Source of the DNA: Chitinophagaceae bacterium
Lineage (GTDB): Bacteria > Bacteroidota > Bacteroidia > Chitinophagales > Chitinophagaceae
NCBI GenBank assembly: GCA_016719015.1
Contig: JADKAZ010000001.1
Location: 1,445,483-1,509,482, forward strand
DNA length: 64,000 bases
Direction of reading: 5' to 3'
Shown here: in pieces, positions 54,012 through 64,000 of the stretch
Numbering within the stretch: position 1 is the stretch's first letter
Layout of the letters: each line of letters starts with the position of its first letter
Position numbers and translations under genes: made by a program
The notes under the pieces: model-generated
Seen by the model: only the letters and a program-made list of their open reading frames with translations
Told to the model about the DNA's origin: nothing
Databases searched by the model: none

Positions 54012-56059
54012 ATGTTCTCTATGCCTTTTAACCTTTATAGTCCATTCCCCCCTGCCGGCGATCAGCCGGATGCGATCCGCCAGCTTACAGAAGGCATATT
54101 GAACGGGGAAAAATACCAGACATTGCTGGGTGTGACGGGAAGCGGTAAAACATTTACTGTTGCTAATATGATTCAATATGTGCAACGACCAACATTAGTA
54201 CTTACCCATAACAAAACATTGGTCGCTCAATTATATGGTGAGTTCAAACAGTTCTTTCCTGACAATGCAGTAGAATATTTCGTTTCCTACTATGACTACT
54301 ACCAGCCGGAAGCTTATATGCCGGTGAGTGATGTATATATAGAAAAAGATCTGAGTATAAATGATGAGCTGGACAAATTAAGATTGAGAGCCACCTCAAG
54401 TTTACTCAGCGGAAGAAGGGATATTATTGTTGTGGCTTCAGTAAGTTGTATTTATGGTATGGGAAACCCTACCGATTATGAAAATGGAATCATTCGTATT
54501 AATAAAGGGCAAACCATTTCAAGACAAGCCTTCCTGCATTCATTGGTGAATTCCACCTACAACCGGACAACATTGGAGTTTAACCGGGGTACATTCAGGG
54601 TGAAAGGCGATACTGTTGATATCAACCTTCCTTATGTTGATTACGGATATCGTATTACATTTTTTGGCGATGAGATAGAAGAAATAGAAAGTATTGATGT
54701 AGTGACCAGCAAACGGATTGGCCTGATGGAAAATGCAGCCATCTTCCCTGCAAATTTGTATGTGGCGCCAAAGGATATCCTGCAGCAGGTGCTATATGAA
54801 ATGCAGGATGAAATGACCGCACAGGTAGAGTATTTTAAAAAAGAAGGGAAATATATTGAAGCACAAAGATTAAGTGAACGGGTAAATTATGATATAGAAA
54901 TGATACGGGAGTTAGGTTATTGCAACGGTATTGAAAACTATTCCCGTTTTTTTGACAGGCGTCGTCCCGGTACAAGACCATTCTGCCTGCTGGATTATTT
55001 TCCCAAAGATTATATAACAATAATAGATGAAAGTCACCAGACGATTCCACAGGTAAGCGGTATGTATGGTGGTGACAGGAGCCGTAAATTAGTGTTGGTT
55101 GATTATGGATTTCGTTTACCATCTGCATTAGATAACCGCCCATTGAATTTTCATGAATTTGAATCGCTGACCAACCAGGTAGTTTTTGTTTCTGCTACAC
55201 CTGATAATTATGAACTGGAAAAATCAGAAGGCATTGTAGTGGAACAAGTGGTAAGGCCAACAGGTTTGCTGGAACCTCCTATTGAAATCCGTCCTTCTGT
55301 TAACCAGATAGATGATCTGCTAGATGAAATTGATAAACGAATAAAGATGGGAGACCGGGTTTTGGTTACTACATTGACAAAACGGATGGCGGAAGAAATG
55401 GATAAATACCTGCACCGCATTAATGTAAAATCAAAATACATTCATAGTGAAGTGGATACGCTGGAACGAATAGAAATACTCCGTGAGCTACGATTAGGTA
55501 CGATTGATGTACTGGTAGGAGTGAACCTGCTGCGGGAAGGATTAGACTTACCGAAGTTTCTTTAGTTGCTATTCTTGACGCTGACAAAGAAGGGTTTCTC
55601 CGCAATGAAAAATCATTGACACAAACAGCCGGCCGTGCTGCCAGGAATGTGAACGGTCTCGTTATTTTCTATGCAGATAAAATGACGGACAGTATGCAGA
55701 AAACTATTAATGAAACTAATCGCCGGCGGGAGAAGCAAATTGCTTTTAACATTGAGCATGGCATCACACCAAGAACCGTTGTTAAATCAACCAAAGAAGT
55801 ATTTGCACAAACTTCTGTCTTGGATATTAAAGGATATGATCCTGCTAATCCTTATGCTATTGCCCCGGATGAAAACATGATAACAGTAGCTGCTGAAGAA
55901 CAAGCTGAATACAAAACTATTCCACAAACAGAAAAAGCTCTTTCAAAAATCAAGAAAGAGATGGAAAAAGCGGCCAGGGATTTAGATTTTATGGAAGCTG
56001 CAAGATTGAGGGATGAAATGTTTTTGCTGCAGAAGAAGTTGGAGGAGATGAAGAAATAG
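54012..56059 (+). CDS. uvrB: Excinuclease ABC subunit UvrB, frameshifted here
   Basis: A ~680-residue UvrB. Walker A GVTGSGKT is at ~40-47, the DNA-clamping beta-hairpin region has YYDYYQPEAYMP, helicase motifs SATPDNYELE and NLLREGLDLP follow, and the C-terminal UVR domain (LSKIKKEMEKAARDLDFMEAARLRDE in parts) is present. The frame breaks at about 55552 (LDLP then EVSLVAILDADKEG); one missing base explains it. ATG 54012 or 54021 could be used; the second gives MPFNLYSPF, closer to known starts. UvrB loads UvrC at DNA damage. Essential motifs are intact on both sides. Confidence 0.93.
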
Positions 56060-56104
56060 TATATTTATTTTTTGTACATAGTATTGCCAACCAAATGCTG
56101 ACTA

Positions 56105-59100
56105 ATGAAAATTTTTGTAATGCATTCATTAAATCGTTTTACATCGCTTCTATTCATTTTATTGACTTTTCAACAAGTAAAATTATCTGCCCAGACCTAT
56201 AAAATACTTTTACCAGTTTCACTCAATGCAGAAATTTTATCCGCAAACTTTTCCCCTTCAAGCAATCGAATGGTTACTGCATCAAAAGATAATTATATTA
56301 GAATTTGGGACTATCGGAGAAAAAAAGTTATCGCCGAAATCAATACGGAGCAAAATGAGTTAAAAGAAGCATTTTTTAGTCCTGATGGTAAAAAAATTCT
56401 AAGCATTTCAAGATATAATTTTAAATGCTGGGATATATCAACTTTAACCCCCTTGGACATATTTGAATTTAATAGTTATGTTTATACAAATATTGGGTTC
56501 TCAAAAGACAGTAAAAAAATTTTAGGGGAATCCGACAAGGCTCAATATATGTGGGATATAGGAGTTGCAAAAACTACTTACATCTTGGATAAATTCAGGG
56601 TATCAACAGATTATCTTCCTAAAAAAATTGCATTAGATCAGAATGCAGATAAAATACTATTCAATCGTGGTACTACTCTTTTTTTATACTCAATTTCACA
56701 AAGCAAATTAATTTGGAAGATTGAAAATTTTTCAAATTTTTTCGTTGTTGCACAATTTCATAACAAAGGCAAATTAATTTCTGCGTTTACAATTACGGGA
56801 GAATATTTTCTATTAAACGGAGAGAACGGAAATGTTCTTAATTCCGAAAAAACAGGAATTGCTATTTCACTCCCTTTTGAAAAAAATCGAAATACCACAA
56901 ATGAAATGCCCCCGAATTTTTCAATAAACCCTTTAGAAAATAGAGTTGTTATTAGTGATAGTGCTGGGGGTCTGACCTTCCTTGATATTCAAAAAGAAGT
57001 TGTTTCTAAAAAATATTATCTTGAAAAAAAGAAAATTCTTGCCGTTTCAATTTCCGAAGATGATCAGGTTTCATATTACGTAGATAAATCAACAATAAAA
57101 GTTATTGATTTAAAGTCTGGCAATAATTATTATACAGACAGCCTGATTAGAACCTGGTCCTTATTTGAAAAAAATGACGATAGCTTAATGAACGAACTGA
57201 CTAAGTTCTTTGAACCAGAAAAGGAAATCGATAATATTTCTGAAATAAAATATATCCCCAAAAAAAGATTGTTTTTTTGGAAAGGGGATAAGAACAACTA
57301 TTTTTTCAGTCTGGAAAGCAAGAAAGTAATACTTAAAACTAATAGCAGTGATTATGGGCATAATGTAGAAATAGATTTTACAAATTCCTATCTTTTATCA
57401 AAAAATAAGTATGCGGCTTATCAATACATAATTTAAATGATTTTCATGAAACAAAAATTCAGGTGACCAAGGAGAATAATGAAATTGCACATGCGGTTTT
57501 TAGTCAGCGAGACAAAGACCTTTATCTATTTCCAAAATCAGGTAGCACAGTTTTTTCTAAGCTTAATTTCAACAATGGTCAATTTGTATTTCACAAAATT
57601 GATTCTCAAGAATACACTAACAGGTATTTTGGAAAATATGCAAATAAGATTCTTTTAAATACTTATGATAGCTCATTGTGCTATGATTTTTTAAATAAAA
57701 AAGTTCTATTTATAAGTGAACGGCTTAACAATATTTCGATTGGTGGAGTATTTCTTGCCGGCATTAATAAGTCTAATGTTTTAAAACTATGGAACTTTAT
57801 TGATAACAAATTTGATAAAAATGTTAGTTTAGAGAAAATTGATTTTAAAGAATTAGTAGTGAGCCCATCGGTTCGCTATTTTATTTTTTTACCAAATAAT
57901 GATGAGGCTTTTCAATATGATATTATTTCTGGAAATGTTATTGGAAAAATTGAAAATAAAAAAAGCTCTAATATTACTGATATAAAATATTCCCGTGATA
58001 GTGAAATTTTATGCGTGGTGAAAGGTGATTCAGTAAATGTTTATTCGAGTAAGGATTTAAAGAAATTAAAAGATTTTTATATTCCGGGTGCATTCCAATG
58101 CTTTTTAAGTAATGACAATAAATATCTTGCTGTTTGCACTTTTAATAATAAAATTGAATTGATAAATTTTGACACCGTTACTAAAAAACAAATATTTAAT
58201 CGCTCTGGCAGTTTAGAATTTTTCAAAGATGCTGTTGTTGGAATAGAGGTTACCCCGAATAATAAATATTTAATAGCCAAGTATAGTGAGGGCTCTTATT
58301 GTATATGGCGAATTGAAGATGGGAAATTTATTAATCAAATAGAATCTGTTGCAAATTACTCTTTACTACCTACAGCAGATTTGTGTGCTTTTGTACTAAA
58401 AAATAACTTGGTAGTATTGTTTAGTTTTAAGACTGAAAAAATATTTACAAACATATATATTGAAAGTTCTAAGCGCCATATTATTCAAATACCTGAAGGC
58501 TTCTACAAAAGCTCTCCTGGTTTAGCCCGTGATTTATCATATTTTGACAATAAGCTAAATACTATTTCTTTCGACCAACTCGATATCAAATACAACCGCC
58601 CCGATAAAGTACTCCAAGCCATCGGCTCAACAGACACAGCATTAATTGACTCCTACAAAAAAGCTTATCTAAAGCGAATTAAAAAATTAGGTGTTGACAC
58701 CACCTCTTTCAAAGAAGGTTTCACTATCCCCGAAGCAGATTTTAAAAATCGGGATGCTGTTGAATATGAGCAAAAAAATAAACAGTTAACACTCCAAATC
58801 GCAGGTAGCAGCACCGAAAACCTCGACCGTATCAACGTTTGGATAAACGAAGTGCCTTTGTATGGGCAAAAAGGAATCAACCTCCGTTTAAAAAATAAGA
58901 AAATCATTGACACCACCATTACTGTTAATTTATCAGAAGGAGATAACCAGGTGGAAACATCCATTACAGATGTGAACGGAATTGAAAGCTACCGCCAGCC
59001 ATTATTTGTAAAATATGTGTCGCAAAAACCCACCACCGCTAAAACGTATTTTATCGGCCTGGGCATTAACCGTTTTTCAGATAGCATCCATAATTTAAAC

Positions 59101-59822
59101 TGGAGTGTAAAAGATATCCGGGACCTCGCTAACAAATTTGCATCTAAAGGCGCCGTTATAGATACTCTCTTTGATGAAGGCGTAACCATAGAAAATGTTC
59201 TCCAATTAAAAAAGAAGTTATTATTAACCGGCGAAGAAGATAAAGTCATCATCGCCTATTCCGGCCATGGCCTGCTCAGCAGTGATTATGATTATTTTCT
59301 TTCTACCTATGCTGTCAATTTTAATCAGCCACAAATAAGCGGACTGCCCTATGAAGAACTTGAAAATCTGCTGGACGGCATTAAGGCCAGGAAAAAATTA
59401 TTACTGATCGACGCCTGCCACAGTGGGGAAGTTGATAAGGAAGAAATGAAAAATTATTCTGTTGCAAAAGATTCGTTAGAAAAAAATGGGGTGAAGGGAT
59501 TCATCATTACCCAAACTGATAAGAATAAAATTGGAATGAAAAATAGTTTTGAAATGATGCAGGAACTATTTGTGAATGTTGGCCGTGGCACCGGAACCAC
59601 CGTCATCTCTGCAGCTGCCGGTACCCAGTTTGCTTTAGAAAGAGGTGATTTAAAAAATGGCGTCTTTACTTATTGCCTGTTAGACGCAATGAGGGGAAAA
59701 ACACACTTAAAATATCTGATCTTAAAAAGGTGGTTACCGAAAAAGTACCTCAGCTAACCAATGGCCTGCAAAAGCCAACTTTTCGCAGCGAAACACAGCA
59801 GTACGACTGGGAACTTTGGTAA
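56105..59822 (+). CDS. WD40-caspase family protein no. 5, two frameshifts here
   Basis: A ~1239-residue protein of the same subfamily as nos. 2-4. It has a signal peptide (LLFILLTFQQVKLSAQ), a degenerate propeller region to about 58560 with AT-rich DNA, then the conserved linker (FDQLDIKYNRPDK), and the caspase domain with the His codon at 59266 (AYSGHG) and Cys at 59416 (IDACHSG). Frames change near 57414 (KNKY then GGLSIHN, one base missing) and near 59699 (one A missing in an A-run), after which the usual end KISDLKKVV ... DWELW is read to TAA 59822. Both breaks look like sequence errors. Confidence 0.87.
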
Positions 59823-59977
59823 CATCTGACTCGTAGTTTTACGATTCTCTCCAGAGTATTTGTGCCTGATTTCATTAAATACTTCAGGCCCAGGCTTGCA
59901 ATAAAAAATACCCCGCTCTATCTTAGCATCAGAATATCAGAGAAACCAATTTCTTAAAATCCAATAAATCCACTATT

Positions 59978-60259
59978 ATGAAAAGACGTGTCCGTAAAAT
60001 CGCAAATTTCTTTGCCTTCAACCTGCTGTTCTTCGCTTTGTACCTGAACTTTATACACAAAGACAAAACGGCTGTTTTAGGTGGCGGAGAGCAAACCGCT
60101 CAGCCAAAAGCAGCCGCCTTTAGTGGTACTGTATTGGTAGATAATCCTGAACAGTATCTGCAAAAAAAGAATGAAACAACTGGTGTTGTTTCTCAGCAAG
60201 CCGCTTCAGTAAAAACTGAACAGAATGAAGGCACCGCCCTACGACTTTCAATTAACTAA
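59978..60259 (+). CDS. Small single-pass membrane protein, unknown
   Basis: A 93-residue protein with a basic N-terminus (MKRRVRKIANF) and one membrane helix (FFAFNLLFFALYLNFI), then an Ala/Gln/Thr-rich tail predicted to be disordered. It is probably anchored in the inner membrane with the tail outside. The family is not recognised. It sits between the fifth caspase gene and polA and has its own terminator. Confidence 0.55.
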   Translation: MKRRVRKIANFFAFNLLFFALYLNFIHKDKTAVLGGGEQTAQPKAAAFSGTVLVDNPEQYLQKKNETTGVVSQQAASVKTEQNEGTALRLSIN

Positions 60260-60280
60260 GTAAAGCAGCGTTAACATATC

Positions 60281-60325
60281 AAAGCCCCTCCCGTTTAAAA
60301 AGGGAAGGGGCTTTGTGTTTTTATT
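60281..60325 (+). terminator. Terminator before polA
   Basis: AAAGCCCCTcCCG ... GGGaAGGGGCTTT stem followed by GTGTTTTTATTT, downstream of the small membrane-protein gene. Confidence 0.78.
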
Positions 60326-60358
60326 TCTGCCTGTTGGTGAAATCTTTACCTTAGGGGC

Positions 60359-63201
60359 ATGGAAAAAAAAGTCTTCCTCCTTGATGCTTTTGCTCTCGTT
60401 TTCAGAGCATATTATGCCCTTATCCGAAATCCCAGGTTAACCTCCAAGGGGAAAAACACCAATGCACAGTTTGGCTTCACCAATGCATTGGTGGAACTGA
60501 TCACCAAACAAAAGCCTTCGCATATGGCTGTTTGTTTTGATACTTCTGCACCGACTGAGCGGCATACTGATTTTGCCGATTATAAAGCCAACCGCCAGGA
60601 AACACCTGAAGACATCAGTGCTGCGGTTCCTGATATAAAAAAAATAATAGAAGGGTTTAATATTCCGGTGATTGGCATTGATGGATACGAAGCAGACGAT
60701 GTGATTGGTACACTGAGTAAGCAGGGTGAGAAAGCCGGTTATGAAGTATATATGGTAACCCCGGATAAAGACTATGGCCAGTTGGTTTCTGAAAAAATAA
60801 AAATATATAAACCAGCTTACCAGGGAAATGATGCAGAAATACTGGGGCCTGCAGAAATATGTGCTAAATGGAATATTAAAGATGTAACCCAGGTAATTGA
60901 TATGCTAGGTATGATGGGTGATGCTGTGGATAATATACCGGGTATACCTGGTGTCGGAGAAAAGACGGCTGCAAAATTTTTAGCCGAATATGGTTCATTA
61001 GAGAATACACTGGCTAATGCCGATAAGATAAAAGGTGCAATGGGTGAAAAGTAAAGAAGGGTAAAAAATGGCTATTCTTTCTAAGAAGTTAGCCACTATT
61101 ATAACAAATGTACCTGTTGAATTTCATGAAGAAGATTTCAGGCTGAAAGAATGGAATAAAGAAAACTAAAAGAAGTATTTGCTGAACTCGAATTCAGAAC
61201 ATTAGGCAAAAGACTTTTGGGAGAAGAATTTTCCGTTGCCTCTTCCTCAAAAGGTGTGGTAGAAAAGAAATGGCCCAGGGTGTACAGACAGATCTGTTTG
61301 GAAATATAATTGAACCGGAAATTAAAAAACAGAGCCTGTTTTGCAGGACACAGAAAGTGACGGGGCGGGATTAGTGGTAGATAAGAATATCAATAATACG
61401 CCTCACAAATATGAAGCAGTAGAAGGTGATGCTGCAATCAAAAAATTAGTAGCTGAACTCAAGAAACACGACGAGATATGTTTTGATACGGAAACAACAG
61501 GCATCGATGCCAATGATGCAGAACTGGTAGGCCTTAGTTTTTCAGTAAAACCCGGGAAGCATTCTATGTCCCTTGTCCTGCCGATCAAATACGTACCAAA
61601 GAAATCCTGGCACATTTCGATTCCCTCTTTTCCGATAAAAAGAAAATATGGATTGGACAGAATACCAAGTATGATTTGTTGATGTTAAAATGGTACGGCG
61701 TTGAGATTAAAGGAGAACTTTTTGATACCATGCTGGCCCACTATGTAATAGAGCCGGATGGAAAAAGAAGCATGGATATATTAAGTGAGAAATTTCTTGG
61801 TTATGAGCCTGTGCACATCGAAGAATTGATTGGAAAGAAAGGAAAGACACAGGGTAACATGCGGGATGCGGCTATTGAAAAGGTAAAAAGAATATGCAGG
61901 AGAAGATGCAGACATTACATTACAACTAAAAAATATTTTCGTTCCGCTTTTAAAGAGCAAAGAGGTTGAAAAAGTGTTTAATGAAGTTGAAAATCCATTG
62001 GTAAAAGTGCTGGTGGATATGGAATATGAGGGAATCCGGGTAGATATGAATTTCCTGGCAGATTATTCGAAAGAACTGGAAAAGGATGCGAAGAAAGCAG
62101 AAGAAAGTGTGTACCAACAGGCCGGTGTTCGTTTCAACCTTGCTTCGCCAAAACAATTAGGCGAAGTGCTGTTTGACAAACTGAAACTGGATGCTTCTGC
62201 TAAAAAAACAAAAACAGGTCAGTACCAGACGGGTGAAGATGTACTATTAAAATTAGCTGTCAAAGGTCACCAGATCGTTGATGATATCCTGACTTTCCGG
62301 GAGTTGACAAAATTAAAATCAACCTATGTTGATGCATTACCCCAGATGATAAACAGGAAAACCGGAAGGGTGCACACATCTTATGGACAAGCGGTGGCTG
62401 TAACCGGCCGCTTACAAAGTAACAACCCCAATTTGCAAAACATTCCAGTGCGAACTGAAAGAGGTAAAGAAGTAAGAAAAGCTTTTATACCCAGAGATGA
62501 TGACCATATTCTCCTTTCTGCCGACTACTCACAAATAGAATTAAGAATTGTCGCTTCCATCAGTGGTGACAAGAATATGTGTAAAGCGTTTAAAGACGGA
62601 ACCGATATCCATACTGCAACAGCAGCAAGAGTGTACAATGTGAGTGAAAAGAAGTGACTAAAGAAATGAGGTACAAAGCCAAGAGTGTGAATTTTGGGAT
62701 CATCTATGGCCAGGGGGCTTTTGGCCTTGCAGACAATCTTGGTATTTCCAGAACAGAAGCCAAAGAGATTATTGACAACTACAAAAAAGAGTTTCCGGGT
62801 ATTCAAAAATATATGGACGATACCATAAATTTTGCAAGAGAGAATGGTTATGTGGAAACTTTGATGGGTAGAAAGAGATGGTTGCGGGATATTAACTCAG
62901 CAAACTTTACGGTCCGTGGATTCGCCGAAAGAAATGCAATCAATTCTCCTATACAGGGAACTGCAGCAGACATGATAAAATTAGCCATGCAGAAAGTGCA
63001 TGCGGCGATGAAAAAAGAAAAGATGCAGAGCAAAATGTTATTGCAGGTACACGATGAATTAGTTTTTGATGCACTAAAACAGAAGTAAATGAGCTAAAGC
63101 CTCTCATTCTTGAATGTATGCAATCTGCCATGGTGTTACCACATAAAGTTCCTGTAACAGCTGAATGCGGAGAAGGGAAAAACTGGTTAGAGGCACATTA
63201 A
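60359..63201 (+). CDS. polA: DNA polymerase I, with many frameshifts here
   Basis: About 945 residues when corrected. The 5' nuclease domain (LLDAFALVFRAYYAL; KDYGQL; DNIPGIPGVGEKTA) is first; the 3'-5' exonuclease motifs follow (CFDTETTGID, NTKYDLL, AGEDAD); then polymerase motifs A (LSADYSQIELR), B (RYKAKSVNFGIIYG) and C (QVHDELVFD). At least nine single-base indels break the frame, at about 61054, 61070, 61167, 61271, 61331, 61560, 61885, 62648 and 63077, mostly in A or G runs. Each resumes in perfect register, and the stop is TAA at 63199-63201. All proofreading residues appear present. This is an assembly or base-call artefact in an essential-type gene. Confidence 0.92.
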
Positions 63202-63254
63202 TTTTCCGTAAGTCATAATTTTTACCTTGCTGATAAGTGTAAGTTTGCATTTCT

Positions 63255-63917
63255 ATGCACCCGGTAATTTATTATTGTTATGATGCTTACTGTGGCTGGT
63301 GCTATGGTTTCAGCCCGGTTATAAAAAATAGAAGAAGAGAATAGAAAGAATGCTTCATTTGAAGTACTCTCGGGTGGAATGATTCCGGTGGAAGTTGCCC
63401 GTCCTGTAAGTTCAGTAGCTGGTTACATCAGTCAGGCCTATCAACAGGTAGAGGAAATGACAGGTATCAAATTTGGCGAGGATTATCTCTGGCATATATT
63501 TAATCCGGATAAAAGCGACTGGTATCAGCATTCAGAAAAATCAGCTATCGCCTTATGTATAGCCAAAGAAATATACCCACAGAAACAAGTTGCCTTTGCA
63601 GCCGACCTTCAGTATGCATTACATTTTGAGGGAAGGGATCTGACAGATGATGAAGCTTATCGAAATCTACTGGATAAGTATCGTATCTCTCCTGACGATT
63701 TTTATATAAAACTGAAAAGCGCTGAGTACAAAGAAAAAGCCCACTATGAGTTTGCCTTATGCAAGCAACTACCAAGTCACAAGTTTTCCGCAAGTATTAA
63801 TGCAGGTGAATGATGGAAAAGTTTTATTTACTGGCAAAAGGTTTTACCAGTTATGAATTGCTACAACAAAGAATTGAATCGGTACTTTCAGAAATAAGAG
63901 GGCCTCCGCTTAATTAA
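63255..63917 (+). CDS. DsbA-family thioredoxin-fold protein, frameshifted here
   Basis: A ~220-residue DsbA/FrnE-like protein, cytosolic by its lack of signal. From ATG 63255 it reads MHPVIYYCYDAYCGWCYGF with the C-x2-C pair at residues 13 and 16. The frame breaks in an A-run near 63325, again near 63769 (LCKQL then QVTSFPQVLM) and near 63825, with the end EIRGPPLN and stop at 63915-63917. These are single extra bases. The cis-Pro loop (SFPQV) is recovered only after correction. It probably acts as a disulfide isomerase or oxidoreductase. Confidence 0.8.
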
Positions 63918-63926
63918 TATTTATTT

Positions 63927-64000
63927 ATGATTTTAACCATCACACTAAATCCCTGCATTGATAAAAGTTCAAGGGTGGAAATAATGAAGCCAGAGAGTAA
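63927..64000 (+). CDS. PfkB-type sugar kinase, N-terminus only
   Basis: Starts MILTITLNPCIDKSSRVEIMKP, which matches the beginning of 1-phosphofructokinase-like PfkB kinases (TLNPAIDK). The gene runs off the right edge after 24 codons. It lies 9 bases after the DsbA-like gene. The substrate cannot be assigned from this fragment. Confidence 0.65.
   Translation, partial: MILTITLNPCIDKSSRVEIMKPES

Noticed and set aside
59822..59977. GCCTGA ... TCAGGC pairing after caspase no. 5 as a terminator
   Set aside because: The stem is only 6 bp with a 14-base loop and is not followed by a T-tract, so support is too weak to list.
60359..63201. polA as a decayed pseudogene
   Set aside because: All catalytic motifs remain and every break is a single-base change in or near a homopolymer, clustered with similar breaks in the next gene, so sequence error is more likely.

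Overview
The window reads as a chromosomal segment of a Bacteroidota bacterium, most likely of the Chitinophagaceae or a close relative. The grounds are signal peptides that mostly end in A-Q, moderate GC, promoter-like TAnnTTTG boxes, gene families typical of the phylum (DUF3127, an 809-residue MG2/plug-like protein, GHL10 glycosidase, tRNA_anti-like membrane protein) and Bacteroidota-style RpoN, RecA, UvrB and PolA. No rRNA, tRNA, CRISPR array, integrase or transposase was seen.

Layout. 0-3.4 kb: a defence-like patch on the minus strand, with a GIY-YIG/DUF2075 ATPase cut by the left edge, a MazG-like pyrophosphohydrolase coupled to it, and an AbiE-type toxin-antitoxin pair bracketed by two related intergenic repeats. 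3.7-7.3 kb: an orphan gene and a MacA/FtsX/LolD-like ABC exporter operon. 7.3-15.9 kb: two DUF418 membrane proteins, an SDR, a WalJ-like metallohydrolase, a MATE pump, an AI-2E-type permease and an L,D-transpeptidase-like protein. 16-19.8 kb: a 5-oxoprolinase operon (pxpB-pxpC-pxpA) ending in an NRAMP-fold transporter that lacks the usual metal-binding motif. 19.8-38.2 kb: radical SAM, DinB, WD40-caspase no. 1, SnoaL/MarR pair, GHL10 glycosidase, DegT aminotransferase, NhaA, RpoN, DUF3127, an AlgI-type O-acyltransferase with two tandem DHHW/AlgX-like partners, a small glucosaminidase and a PAP2-like membrane protein.

38.2-59.8 kb holds the most striking content. Three very large WD40-caspase genes lie head to tail on the minus strand, divergent from recA, and a fourth member of the same subfamily lies between uvrB and polA. 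Counting the one at 21.7-25.3 kb there are five. Each has a secretion signal, a long WD40 beta-propeller region, a beta-rich linker and a C-terminal caspase-like (C14) domain with an intact His/Cys dyad. In the three-gene run the caspase module is nearly invariant while the WD40 part is strongly diverged, the pattern expected of variable sensors on a shared effector. The recA/caspase intergenic region carries two palindromes that could be operators.

Sequence quality. Single-base indels, mostly in homopolymers, break many otherwise intact genes: the AbiEi-like gene, the ABC permease, yceI, the MG2/plug protein, uvrB, caspase no. 5, polA and the DsbA-like gene. They become very dense after about 60.3 kb (at least nine in polA, three in the DsbA-like gene). 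Because essential genes are hit and the correct reading always resumes, these look like base-calling or assembly errors rather than real pseudogenes. Such genes are given as one full-length feature each. The right edge cuts a PfkB-type sugar kinase.
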